DNA of 64,000 nucleotides from Armatimonadota bacterium. GTDB lineage: Bacteria; Armatimonadota; Fimbriimonadia; Fimbriimonadales; Fimbriimonadaceae. Under the pieces are notes generated by a model. That model saw only the letters and a list, made by a program, of their open reading frames with translations, was not told the DNA's origin and ran no database searches. Position numbers and translations under genes: made by a program. This document shows positions 1-8,542 of this stretch, piece by piece; the stretch's first letter is position 1; each line of letters opens with the position of its first letter. The stretch covers positions 124,001 through 188,000 of the forward strand of contig DAIDHV010000004.1 in the NCBI GenBank assembly GCA_027451905.1, read 5' to 3'.

Positions 1-318
1 TGGCGGGATGTATCCTTTAAGGATTTTGCTGGCGCACGTCGTTTCCAGCCCCTTGGTTGAAATGTTATCTTTGACTGCTATCGGGACGCCGCAAAGCGCA
101 CCGCCTTCACCAGAATCAATAAGCTGCTGAGCCTCCTTGGTAGCAGACATGCATTCTTCTTGGTTGAGTGCCAAGAAACTGCCGATTTTTGCATCATGGG
201 CATTAATTCGATCCAAAAAAGCGGTTGTGACTTCTTGACACGAAACTTCCTTGGAACGGAGTTTGCGTCCAAGGTCAACCGCGCTCAGATCAACGAGCGA
301 CTCAAGGTGACTAGACAT
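1..318 (-). CDS. gatA: GatA, Asp/Glu-tRNA amidotransferase subunit A (N-terminal part, cut by window edge)
   Basis: The reading frame is open from an ATG at 318 to the window edge, giving the first 106 residues. GatA is the amidase subunit of GatCAB, which converts misacylated Glu-tRNA(Gln) and Asp-tRNA(Asn) to the correct aminoacyl-tRNAs using ammonia it releases from glutamine. The segment [10 protein letters not shown] followed by TTCASKIL is the amidase-signature N-terminal region and includes the first catalytic lysine (VKD). The Ser-cisSer-Lys core lies outside the window. The gene starts 11 bp after the gatC stop, so the two form an operon. Identification is firm; the rest cannot be judged here. 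Confidence 0.93.
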   Translation of the reverse strand, partial: MSSHLESLVDLSAVDLGRKLRSKEVSCQEVTTAFLDRINAHDAKIGSFLALNQEECMSATKEAQQLIDSGEGGALCGVPIAVKDNISTKGLETTCASKILKGYIPP

Positions 319-329
319 CTTGGATTAGA

Positions 330-620
330 TTAGTCTTCAATGATAGTCGGCACAACAAACAGCCCAGCCTTCATAAGGGCTGCGTTTGAAAGAGCCTGCT
401 CTCTGGAGAAGTCAACCGACACCAGGTCTTCGTCCCACACGTTTGTGCTGTCTACTGCGTGAGTAGCAGGCGTCATGGAACTCATGTCAATCCCTTGGAT
501 GTCGGAAAAATGGCCAATTAGCGAATTCAATGCGCCTTGCAAAGCATAGACATCGTTATCATTGAGTTCAAGGCGAGCAAGCTTTGCCACGTGCCTCACT
601 TCGTCGAGGGAAATTGACAT
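330..620 (-). CDS. gatC: GatC, Asp/Glu-tRNA amidotransferase subunit C
   Basis: This 96-residue protein has the normal GatC length and the expected N-terminal helix (LDEVRHVAKLARLEL), followed by the linker that wraps around GatA and a C-terminal segment ending in VPTIIED. GatC stabilises GatA and tethers it to GatB in the transamidosome. It lies directly upstream of gatA in the same operon. The start is preceded by TAGACT at 628-633 with only 7 nt between box and ATG and no Shine-Dalgarno sequence, so the transcript is probably leaderless. No gatB is visible in the window. Confidence 0.95.
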   Translation of the reverse strand: MSISLDEVRHVAKLARLELNDNDVYALQGALNSLIGHFSDIQGIDMSSMTPATHAVDSTNVWDEDLVSVDFSREQALSNAALMKAGLFVVPTIIED

Positions 621-737
621 GATTTATAGTCTAGCACGAACTTTCCCAAATAGGACTTTTTTCGGCCCGCAATATTACTAGGTTTCGCGAATCCAAATTG
701 GAAATTGTAAAGAGTTGCCAGTAATTTTCCTTGCATA

Positions 738-2855
738 ATGAGTAACAGATTGCCTACTCGCACTCGCAGTCATTACCCGGTACTTACCTTCACTGTTGTG
801 ACCCTCGCCGTCTTTGGGCTGGTCAAGGTGATTCTTCACCCATACCTTCAGCCAGAAGCCATCAACGGCTTAAGTGGGCAAAGTGACTTGTTTTTGCAGC
901 AAGGAGCAACGGAGCCGATCGACTGGAAACTCATGTCTAAAGACGCTCTGGCAACAGCCAAGCGCCAAGATAAATTAATTTTGCTTTACTTTGGGGTGAC
1001 GTGGAGCACATCGGCAAAGAGAATTGACAAAGAGATCTTTCACGACAACTCTGTGGCCAAGTACCTTACAAGGAACTTTGTTTGCATTCGAGCCGACCTC
1101 GATGATCACCCCAATCTCTTCAGCCTCTATCTGCCTGTTAGCCGCGCTTCACAGAGCATTAACCCAATCTGTCAACTGTACATCCTGAGTCCCAACGGAA
1201 AACTGCTTGCACCTGTCGAAAAAAACTCGGCTTGGTCCATGGGAGACTATAGCCATTTTCTTAGCGAACTTATCCAAGAAGAACATCAATACCAGAAGGA
1301 CGAGGTAGCTGAGTTTGCGGGCAGAATTGTGGAAACCACGCCGGGATTAGATCAAGAAGTTGATTTTAATTCTCTTGTGAATCCAAATTTGCCTCCCGTT
1401 TCCAACCACCATTTGCTAGATTTAGCAAGTCAAAGTGTGCGGGCAGTCCAAACAGCACCTCAAACCAATATCCGCTATGAATATATTGCTCCTGAGGCAT
1501 GGCAATTTACTTGCCTGGCGGCGGGTTCAATTCAGGCACAAAATTTGATCAATTCACTTTTGACTAGCCCAACGGTGGACTGGATTGATGGAGGGTTCTT
1601 TTACGGCTCATCGGGTGATAGGTGGGCGACTCCTGTTTATGATGAACCGGCCGCGTCAAACGCAGAAATGGCACTGCTTTTGGCCGAGCTGTCGGTCTTG
1701 AACCATAGCTCGATTGATCGATATTTGGCAATGGCAACCATTCATGTGCTGCTCAAACAATTTCCAGGGCAAGACGGGTTACTAAGATCAGCAAGGATCG
1801 CCCAGCCTTCTTTCCGAACGTTTCGAAGCAAGCGGTATTCCATGACCCCCGAATTGCTACGCCAAGTCTTTCCGAACTTACAAGACCGGCAATGGGTTTG
1901 GAATAACTTAGGATTGCGGGTGGAAACCAATCCCGACATGATTCCCGAAGTCACAAATCTCAGCCTCATTGATACTGATCTTCCTCAACTTCAAAAATCA
2001 CTGTCCAAAATGCAAAGCCAAGCGTCGCCATCAAAGTTTGATGACTTGGAGACTTCAGGACTCAATGGAATATGCATCGAAAGCTTGATTAAAGCCACGC
2101 AAATTCTTAATGACCAAAGGGACAACCTTGTTGCAACTGACCTTTTTCAAAGACTTTTGGGCTTACGTACCCACAACCTCATTCTGCACAGGGAAGGCGA
2201 CGCGCAAGCAAGCCCTTATTTAGTGGACTACCTTGGATTTTCTGCAGCTGCCTTGGCCGATTTCGAGACAACGGGAAGTGTCAGCGCGTTGGTTGAAGGG
2301 GCTAAAGTTCTGCATTATGCCATGGCAACATTTCCAAAAAATACACTGTCCGGTCTTCCCGCCCCAGCAATGGCACCCCTTGATTACGGGTTAGTCGACG
2401 GAAACTGTCCGCAACTCTCCGATGATTCTAGTGAAAGCGATTCCGCACTTGTCATCCGACTGTGTCATGAATACGGAATCGCTCTTTCCCAGTCTCAGCC
2501 CACACAATTGCAAGAATGGGCTAGGAATTGGCGAACTCTAAGCATCAATCTTAGCAACCAAGTTACGCCAATTGCCTCAAAGTTGGGTATCCAAGGTGGC
2601 GGCGTTTTTCTTGCCCAGGCTCTCACCCAAGATGGCAGGTTTGCGGTTGCCGTGGGGCAGAATCCTGCCAATCAAGCCGACCTGCTCATGGAAAAAGCTC
2701 CTCAATTTCCTGTCTTTCCCGCTATTGGTCCCGTTTGGCCCTCAATGCAAGGGAAGAAGCTTGGCTACTATGTTTGGCGCAATGGGCAATTTACGGGTCC
2801 GCTAACCCTCAGCCAAGCAGCGGTCATCCTTAATGAACCTTTCAATCTGCCTTAA
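738..2855 (+). CDS. membrane-anchored degenerate YyaL/DUF255-type thioredoxin-fold protein with GYF-like tail
   Basis: A 705-residue protein with one N-terminal membrane anchor (about residues 15-37), then a thioredoxin-like domain (about 60-190; LLYFGVTWSTSAKRIDKEIF). In DUF255/YyaL proteins this site carries WCxxC, but here both cysteines are replaced (WSTS). The middle contains IDGGFFYGSSGDRW then PVYDEPAASNAEMALLLAEL, a recognisable but altered version of the YyaL motif DxxGGGFxRYSxDxxWxxPHFEKMLYDNAxL, suggesting the helical (alpha/alpha) toroid domain. The C-terminus (GYYVWRNGQFTGPLTLSQA) resembles a GYF_2/DUF4339 domain. The domain order is seen; loss of redox activity is inferred from the missing cysteines. 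Exact function is unknown. Confidence 0.7.
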   Translation: MSNRLPTRTRSHYPVLTFTVVTLAVFGLVKVILHPYLQPEAINGLSGQSDLFLQQGATEPIDWKLMSKDALATAKRQDKLILLYFGVTWSTSAKRIDKEIFHDNSVAKYLTRNFVCIRADLDDHPNLFSLYLPVSRASQSINPICQLYILSPNGKLLAPVEKNSAWSMGDYSHFLSELIQEEHQYQKDEVAEFAGRIVETTPGLDQEVDFNSLVNPNLPPVSNHHLLDLASQSVRAVQTAPQTNIRYEYIAPEAWQFTCLAAGSIQAQNLINSLLTSPTVDWIDGGFFYGSSGDRWATPVYDEPAASNAEMALLLAELSVLNHSSIDRYLAMATIHVLLKQFPGQDGLLRSARIAQPSFRTFRSKRYSMTPELLRQVFPNLQDRQWVWNNLGLRVETNPDMIPEVTNLSLIDTDLPQLQKSLSKMQSQASPSKFDDLETSGLNGICIESLIKATQILNDQRDNLVATDLFQRLLGLRTHNLILHREGDAQASPYLVDYLGFSAAALADFETTGSVSALVEGAKVLHYAMATFPKNTLSGLPAPAMAPLDYGLVDGNCPQLSDDSSESDSALVIRLCHEYGIALSQSQPTQLQEWARNWRTLSINLSNQVTPIASKLGIQGGGVFLAQALTQDGRFAVAVGQNPANQADLLMEKAPQFPVFPAIGPVWPSMQGKKLGYYVWRNGQFTGPLTLSQAAVILNEPFNLP

Positions 2856-2891
2856 CGGGGGCTTGCCACCGGCCAAATCAAGGGGATCGGC

Positions 2892-5051
2892 TTAAGCGCC
2901 GCGAGCTTTACCAAAGATGTTGGGGTTTCTAGGCGGAAAAGGACCAGATGACTCGGGCTCTGATTCCAAAGTCGATTCTGTCCATGGTTCGGCTTGGTAA
3001 TGCACGCCAGACTCTTCTAACTTCAAGCCTTCCGCAATCTCAAGCTTGTCTACTTGGTCGAGATGCTGCTCTAGCAACTGTCTGAATCCGTCAACAAATC
3101 TTTGCCTTTCAACCTGTGCATGCTTCAGCTCCCAATTCTCTTCGTTGATCCTTCTTTGCGCCCTTGCAATGATCTCATCGGCGTGCCGATTTGCGGCGCT
3201 GATGATCATTTCTTTTTCTCGGACCGCCGCGGACCGCAGTTCGTCTATGGCCCTTTGAGCATCTCTTAAGCTTCGCTGAGAGATTTCATCTTGCTGAGAT
3301 GATTGCCGAGCGCGTTCCATTTCGTGCTCTAAATCTAACAGTTTGGCGCGAAGCCGAGAGATTTCTGATTCCATGGTCTCTCGATCCCTAGCCGCTCTTT
3401 CTGAATCTTGAAGCAAAGATTTGTTGGCAGAGCGAAGGTCGGCTAGCTGGGCTTCAAATTCTGGGCTTGCCTGAGCATTGGCTAACTTTAAGCTAAGGTT
3501 CTCTTGCTCTAAGCTTGTCAGTTGAGCTTCCGATTCGGATAACCGGTTTGACAAGGCATCATTTCTGGACTTAAGGGACAAAATATCAGCTTCGATCGCG
3601 TGAAATCCGGCTTCTTTTTCTAAGACTTGCGCCTGAAGCTTTGAGAGTTGCTCTTTGAGTTCAAGTTCGATATGCTGGAAGTCGGTCTTGTCATCTTCAA
3701 TCCTCTGGATTGTTGAGCGCAAAACGTCTAAATTCGATTCTAAAGACGTCTTTTCTGTTATCCAAGCCGTCCTCTCAACTTCATGGGCGTTAGCAATTTC
3801 CGAAAATCGTAATTCCAGATCCGAAAGAGCCCTTAGCTTTTCTGAGTAATCATTTGAGTTGCTCTCAGCTTGTAAAAGTTTGGATTCAACTTCGGCTCGA
3901 TCCGCCACAAGGTTGGCGTTGCTGCTTGTGAGTGCGGCGACTTCTGATTCCAGCCGAGAGACCGCTTCTTGCAATGCGCCGACCTGAGAGTTAGCAGCTT
4001 CTGACGCTTGCCATGCCGATTCTTTTTCTGAATCCGCGTGGTGCAATCCTGCTTCTAGTTCTTGGATTCTCCTTTCAAGGTGGGATTTTTCGTCGTTGTG
4101 GCGATTCTTTTCATGCTCAATCTCATGAACCAGGGATTCCAACCACTGAATGTGCTCGGGGCTTGGAGCAGAATCCTTTGTTTGCTGCAGTTCGGACCTA
4201 GCCGAATCCAGTTCAATTTGTAGCGTCCGCCTCGCTACCTCAATTTGGGTGATTTGGTCTCCCTGACGCTGCACCTCAGCGGTCATAACTGCCGCATTCT
4301 GAAGCAAGACTTCATTTTGCCGAGCTAGCTCACTATTGAGGGTTTCTAATTCATAAATCCGCGCTTGAAGTTCGGCCGCGTCACCACCTTGTTGCGCAGT
4401 GTTGTTTTGAACTTGCTCGAGCTGCTGCCGCAACGATTCATTGATGGCTTCTAATTGGTGCTTTGCCTGCTCCAATTCAGATACGTTCTCTGCCTGTTCA
4501 TTGCCTTCCGCTGAGCCCCGAATCTGGGCTTGCAGCGCTTGATTCTGTGAATTTAGTTCCTGGTTGAGGTGCTCGTACTCAGTTTTAATGGCTTCGAGTT
4601 CAGCAATTTGTTTCAAATAATTGGACGCATCGGGGTGATCTCCAGAGATTTGGTTGAGTAAAGCTTGGTTCTGAGATTGAAGTTCTTGGTTCAGACCCTC
4701 GAGTTGAGTTTGTGACTCTTGAAGCCTCTCTAATTGGCCCGACAAGCGCTGAATATCTTCGGTAGGGCGTTCAATTTGCAAGAGAAGCCACTGGTTGCGG
4801 TCCGCCAGTTCAGATTTTTCTTTTTCAAGTTGGTTGATTTGCTCTTGGAGGGCAGATAGTTTCTGCTGTGTTTCTTTGATTTCCGCGGCAAGTTTCTCGT
4901 TTGCAGTTTGGTGATCCGTTAACTTCAGTTGAGTAGCGTTCAGTTTGTTCTTTAGGACAACTTTATCTCTGGTGAGTCCTTCCATGTAGGACTGGACTTC
5001 GCTTCTCTTGGCGCCAAATATAGACCAACGGATTCTTGGAGGCTGATTCAT
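2892..5051 (-). CDS. large DivIVA-like coiled-coil protein
   Basis: 719 residues, almost all heptad-rich coiled coil (repeats of the type LNQELQSQNQALL between about 40 and 600). The short N-terminal head (WSIFGAKRSEVQSYMEGLTRD) and the C-terminal block (MIISAANRHADEIIARAQRR, then a helix with RQRFVDGFRQLLEQHLDQVD) resemble the ends of DivIVA/GpsB-family proteins, which bind curved membrane and recruit division or polar factors. Ordinary DivIVA is 150-300 residues, so the central coil is hugely expanded. No membrane segment is visible. A tiny upstream frame overlaps its start codon (5048-5071). Alternatives are a filament-forming or cell-shape coiled coil; the DivIVA link rests on the two ends only. 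Confidence 0.6.
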   Translation of the reverse strand: MNQPPRIRWSIFGAKRSEVQSYMEGLTRDKVVLKNKLNATQLKLTDHQTANEKLAAEIKETQQKLSALQEQINQLEKEKSELADRNQWLLLQIERPTEDIQRLSGQLERLQESQTQLEGLNQELQSQNQALLNQISGDHPDASNYLKQIAELEAIKTEYEHLNQELNSQNQALQAQIRGSAEGNEQAENVSELEQAKHQLEAINESLRQQLEQVQNNTAQQGGDAAELQARIYELETLNSELARQNEVLLQNAAVMTAEVQRQGDQITQIEVARRTLQIELDSARSELQQTKDSAPSPEHIQWLESLVHEIEHEKNRHNDEKSHLERRIQELEAGLHHADSEKESAWQASEAANSQVGALQEAVSRLESEVAALTSSNANLVADRAEVESKLLQAESNSNDYSEKLRALSDLELRFSEIANAHEVERTAWITEKTSLESNLDVLRSTIQRIEDDKTDFQHIELELKEQLSKLQAQVLEKEAGFHAIEADILSLKSRNDALSNRLSESEAQLTSLEQENLSLKLANAQASPEFEAQLADLRSANKSLLQDSERAARDRETMESEISRLRAKLLDLEHEMERARQSSQQDEISQRSLRDAQRAIDELRSAAVREKEMIISAANRHADEIIARAQRRINEENWELKHAQVERQRFVDGFRQLLEQHLDQVDKLEIAEGLKLEESGVHYQAEPWTESTLESEPESSGPFPPRNPNIFGKARGA

Positions 5052-5071
5052 TGCAATTCAAAAAGAGCCAT
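5048..5071 (-). CDS. possible 7-codon leader peptide overlapping the DivIVA-like start
   Basis: An ATG at 5071 opens a frame of seven codons (MALFELQ) whose TGA overlaps the ATG of the coiled-coil gene as ATGA. A TAGATT box at 5078-5083 stands 6 nt before this upstream ATG, the same box-to-start spacing seen at about twenty other starts in this window. If transcription starts there, ribosomes would load on the leader and reach the main gene by termination-reinitiation. It is too short to test by composition, so this is an inference from signal placement. Confidence 0.35.
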   Translation of the reverse strand: MALFELQ

Positions 5072-5349
5072 GGGTTTAATCTAGACTCATAGAAAGTATT
5101 GGCATTTTTACCGGAAAGTGAGAGGCGATTCTGAAGTTTTGCAAAACAGCAGGATGCAATCCTTAGTTTGCCCTCATAAGGTCCAAGGATGATATGTCGA
5201 GTAGCCTAGCACCAATGAGATTCAGGCTCATGCTTAGGTTGTTTTAAGTTAAGTAGAAATCACAGGATTTTGGTCCCTTCATAACTTCTTCTTAACCAGA
5301 GTTGAAGCCAAAATGGAAAGGGAATTTAACCTTCCTAATTAAAAGAAAA

Positions 5350-6312
5350 ATGCTTACTTTTCTGGCACTTAGCCTAACAACTGCACTCACCCCAATGAAA
5401 TCTCCTTCGCAAGTGATGCTTACCGCTGGCAAAACGGTCGAACTGCCCCTTCCTGGCCGATTTGATTATATGAACTTCGACCCTTACAAGGGATACGTCT
5501 TGGCGTCTCACACCCAAGCTCACACCCTAACCGTTTATAACATCCACACCCATAAAGTGGTTGAACTTCCAACTGGCACCGTGAACGGTCAAGAAGTGGT
5601 CCATCAATGGAATCGCATTTACGCGGGAGGCGGTGGTGATGTTCTTTGTGAAATCAATGAATCCAATCTGAAGATCATCAAAAAGGTCAAGTTGGAAGGA
5701 CATGGTGACGCGCTTGCGGTTGACACTAGGCATCATTTGCTGTTCCAGTGCCACGATGACCACCACAACATTTGGGTTTTTGGTGCCAGGAACCTCAGTT
5801 ACAAGGGTTCCATCGATATCGGTGGGGTGCCCGAGTACCTCGTATTTGATCCCCGCACTGACCTCATTTATGTAAACATCAAGCACCACCGAGAGATCAA
5901 GGCGATCAATCCCGTCAGCATGAAGGTAGTCAAGACTTTCAGCACAGGGAAATTGGATACGCCCAGCGGATTAGTTTTTGATGCAGAACGAAACGTGTTG
6001 GTTTGTGCAGGAAGAAATGGCATAGCCGAGTCCTTTGACCCCAAGACTGGCAAGATGGTTGGCAAAGCCGAGATCACAGATGGCATTGACCAATCTGCCC
6101 TAGATCCCAGATGGCACGTGGTCTATTCGGACGGCCACGGATCCATCACTGCCGTTCAAATCACCAAAAAAGGATTAGTATCGGCCGGCAATACCACGGT
6201 TAATGTCGGTGCCCATACCTTGGCGGTGGATCCAAAGACTCACGACGTTTGGATTTGCTATGCAGACGCCACAAAGGCTTATCTGCAGGTCTACCACGTC
6301 ATGTCCATGTAA
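5350..6312 (+). CDS. exported YncE-like beta-propeller protein
   Basis: A secreted protein of about 320 residues: a hydrophobic signal segment (MLTFLALSLTTALT) and then about six repeats of the YVTN/YncE type, for example FDPYKGYVLASHTQ, VDTRHHLLFQCH, FDPRTDLIYVN and LDPRWHVVYSDG. Such propellers are structural or ligand-binding proteins outside the cytoplasm; no catalytic residues can be assigned. An in-frame TTG at 5302 would add 16 residues with a lysine-rich n-region (MKPKWKGNLTFLIKRK), so the true start is uncertain. The gene is followed by a strong intrinsic terminator at 6341-6378. Confidence 0.75.
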   Translation: MLTFLALSLTTALTPMKSPSQVMLTAGKTVELPLPGRFDYMNFDPYKGYVLASHTQAHTLTVYNIHTHKVVELPTGTVNGQEVVHQWNRIYAGGGGDVLCEINESNLKIIKKVKLEGHGDALAVDTRHHLLFQCHDDHHNIWVFGARNLSYKGSIDIGGVPEYLVFDPRTDLIYVNIKHHREIKAINPVSMKVVKTFSTGKLDTPSGLVFDAERNVLVCAGRNGIAESFDPKTGKMVGKAEITDGIDQSALDPRWHVVYSDGHGSITAVQITKKGLVSAGNTTVNVGAHTLAVDPKTHDVWICYADATKAYLQVYHVMSM

Positions 6313-6340
6313 TAAACCAAGCCTTTTGGAAACTTACCGC

Positions 6341-6378
6341 GTTGGCTGCACTCTGATCGGAGGCAGCCAACTTTTTTT
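6341..6378 (+). terminator. intrinsic terminator after the YncE-like gene
   Basis: A 9-bp stem (GTTGGCTGC at 6341-6349 with GCAGCCAAC at 6363-6371) closes a 13-nt loop and is followed immediately by seven T residues. It sits 28 bp after the stop of the propeller gene and separates it from pyrD. Confidence 0.85.
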
Positions 6379-6467
6379 GGCGACGACCAGAATAACAATA
6401 ATTGAATGGGGTGGTTGACTTAAGACCACCTGTTAACCAAAGACGGCAGAAGTTATAATTGTATCGG

Positions 6468-7502
6468 ATGGACCTTTACAAGGCGATTGTACGACCCCTA
6501 GCCTTTCGCCTTGATCCTGAATTTGCTCATCACTTGGCTATGATGGCGGTGAATTCTGGCCTCCTCCAAATCAAGCCGGTGACAGATATCCGGCTATCGC
6601 AGACCCTTATGGGGCTTCACTTTGCCAACCCAATTGGCCTTGCTGCTGGGTTTGACAAAAATGGAGTTGCTATAGATCACTGGCATAAGCTTGGGTTTGG
6701 CTTTGCCGAAATCGGGACAGTGACTTACATCGCTCAGCCAGGTAATCCGCGCCCGAGGCTATTTAGACTTCCTGACGAGAAGGCGCTCATCAATCGCATG
6801 GGATTCAATAATGATGGCGGGTTAGAGGTTGCTAGGCGGGTCAAGGCATCCAGTTCCATGATTCCGCTTGGAATCAACATCGGCAAGTCCAAAACTACCG
6901 ATCCAGCCGATGCTGCCGCTGAATACGAAGATACTGCCGCTCTCTTCGCGAACCTAGGCGACTATCTGGTGATCAATGTTTCGTCACCGAATACACCTGG
7001 TCTCAGGCTGCTTCAGGCTCCTGCCGAGGTCAAAAAAATTGTGGATTGTGTTCGCCAATCAAGCCCAAAACGCAAGCTATTTTTAAAACTATCGCCGGAC
7101 TTGGCTGATGAAGATCTTGATGAGCTTTCCGATTTATCTTTAGAATTGGCTCTTACCGGAATCATTGCAACCAACACTTCAACCGCAAGGGGCATGCTGG
7201 CAACTGATCCTCACCAGGAAGGCGGATTATCTGGCCGACCCTTGAAAGAGATGGCAAACGCGGCTTTAACCCGCATTGCTCGAAGAACCATGGGAAATTT
7301 GATGCTCATTGGAGTGGGTGGCATTGAAACTGGCGACGATGTTTACGAGAAAATAAGGCTTGGCGCCCATTTGGTGCAGGTGTACACGGGCTGGATTTAT
7401 GGCGGACCCTCCTTTTGCAGAAAGCTTAACTTGCGCCTCTTAGAATTGATGTATCAAGATCATGCAAAGAATTTAGACGCGGTAAGAGGGGCACTACTTT
7501 GA
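6468..7502 (+). CDS. pyrD: dihydroorotate dehydrogenase, quinone-dependent (class 2)
   Basis: 344 residues from the ATG at 6468. PyrD oxidises dihydroorotate to orotate in pyrimidine synthesis, passing electrons to quinone through FMN. The N-terminal helical extension (LYKAIVRPLAFRLDPEFAH) that docks class 2 enzymes to the membrane is present, followed by GLAAGFDKNG, NRMGFNNDG, NIGKSK, VINVSSPNTPGLR (catalytic Ser region) and the FMN-phosphate segment GVGGIETGDD. A TATAAT box at 6454-6459 lies 8 nt before the ATG with no Shine-Dalgarno sequence, suggesting leaderless expression; a TTG nine bases upstream is less likely because it overlaps the box. Confidence 0.95.
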   Translation: MDLYKAIVRPLAFRLDPEFAHHLAMMAVNSGLLQIKPVTDIRLSQTLMGLHFANPIGLAAGFDKNGVAIDHWHKLGFGFAEIGTVTYIAQPGNPRPRLFRLPDEKALINRMGFNNDGGLEVARRVKASSSMIPLGINIGKSKTTDPADAAAEYEDTAALFANLGDYLVINVSSPNTPGLRLLQAPAEVKKIVDCVRQSSPKRKLFLKLSPDLADEDLDELSDLSLELALTGIIATNTSTARGMLATDPHQEGGLSGRPLKEMANAALTRIARRTMGNLMLIGVGGIETGDDVYEKIRLGAHLVQVYTGWIYGGPSFCRKLNLRLLELMYQDHAKNLDAVRGALL

Positions 7503-7547
7503 AAAGGGTGCTTCTCAATTTATCAAATTCCGAGTAGATTTATCTTA

Positions 7548-8477
7548 ATGAAAGCAATCGTCTACGAGCAGCACGGAGAACCTGATCAACTTCATCTTGC
7601 CGAGGTACAAAAGCCAAAACCCGCAAGAGATGAGGTTTTGGTCAAGGTAGCCGGAGTTGGACTCAACCCAGTAGATCTCAAGATTCTTAAAGGTTTTTTT
7701 TCAACCCAGTTGCAATTTCCATTTATTCCCGGATCGGAATTTAGCGGAACGGTTGAAGAAGTGGGCGAAGGGGTTAATGATTTTGCGGTTGGAGATGCTG
7801 TTTTTGGTCTTGCCAAAAATACACTGGCTGAATACGTATGTGCAGGAGTTGAAAGCACGGCTAAGGCGCCAGCTTCTCTGGATTTGCCGACGGCAGGCGT
7901 TGTGCCGGTAGCCGCCATGACGGCTTGGCAAGATCTCCATGATCAGGCAGGAATCAAGGCGGGGGATCGGGTGTTGATCCATGCCGCTGCTGGCGGAGTT
8001 GGGACATTTGCAGTTCAGATTGCCAAAGAAACAGGAGCTTATGTTATTGGCACCGCAGGCCCCGAGAATCACCACTATTTGGAGCGGTTGGGGGCAGACG
8101 AAGTTATTGACTACCGCTCTGTTAAGTTTGAAGATGCGGTCTCAGATATTGATATCGTGCTTGATCTAATTGGTGGAGATGGGACTGTCAAGAACCTCAA
8201 GGTTATGAAGAAAGGTGCGATCTTAATTGGGGTCAACGGACCATTTGACACAGCCCCGTTCGAGAATGAAGGGAAGAGGGCAATATTCTGGAGCATGAAA
8301 CCCAACCGAAGGCAGTTGGATCACATTCGAGACATGATTGAAGATGTGAAGCTAAACGTAGTTGTATCGGACCAAGCTCATTTGGATCGAACAAGAGAAG
8401 GTTTTGAGGTCCTCGCAAAGGGCCATGTAAAAGGCAAATTGCTAGTTATCGTTGACCCCATCTTCTCCCCATCTTAA
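7548..8477 (+). CDS. zinc-independent medium-chain NAD(P)-dependent alcohol dehydrogenase/quinone oxidoreductase-like
   Basis: 309 residues of the MDR quinone-oxidoreductase type: N-terminal GroES-like domain (KAIVYEQHGEPDQLHLAEV), GSEFSGTVEEVGEGV, then a Rossmann fold with the nucleotide motif AAAGGVGTFAVQIAKETGA at about 146-165. The structural-zinc cysteine cluster is absent, as in the QOR subgroup. It probably reduces quinones or enones with NADPH; the substrate cannot be deduced. TAGATT at 7535-7540 is 7 nt before the ATG. It ends at a bidirectional terminator facing the Bax-inhibitor gene. Confidence 0.88.
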   Translation: MKAIVYEQHGEPDQLHLAEVQKPKPARDEVLVKVAGVGLNPVDLKILKGFFSTQLQFPFIPGSEFSGTVEEVGEGVNDFAVGDAVFGLAKNTLAEYVCAGVESTAKAPASLDLPTAGVVPVAAMTAWQDLHDQAGIKAGDRVLIHAAAGGVGTFAVQIAKETGAYVIGTAGPENHHYLERLGADEVIDYRSVKFEDAVSDIDIVLDLIGGDGTVKNLKVMKKGAILIGVNGPFDTAPFENEGKRAIFWSMKPNRRQLDHIRDMIEDVKLNVVVSDQAHLDRTREGFEVLAKGHVKGKLLVIVDPIFSPS

Positions 8478-8490
8478 GTCTGAAATGAGA

Positions 8491-8523
8491 AAAGGCGGAA
8501 TTGCAGTGAGTAATTCCGCCTTT
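8491..8523. terminator. bidirectional terminator between convergent genes
   Basis: A perfect 12-bp stem (AAAGGCGGAATT at 8491-8502 with AATTCCGCCTTT at 8512-8523) with a 9-nt loop. It has A-rich and T-rich ends, so it can act for the oxidoreductase on the plus strand and the Bax inhibitor-like gene on the minus strand. Confidence 0.85.
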
Positions 8524-8542
8524 GTTTGCTGAAAAGGGGTGG

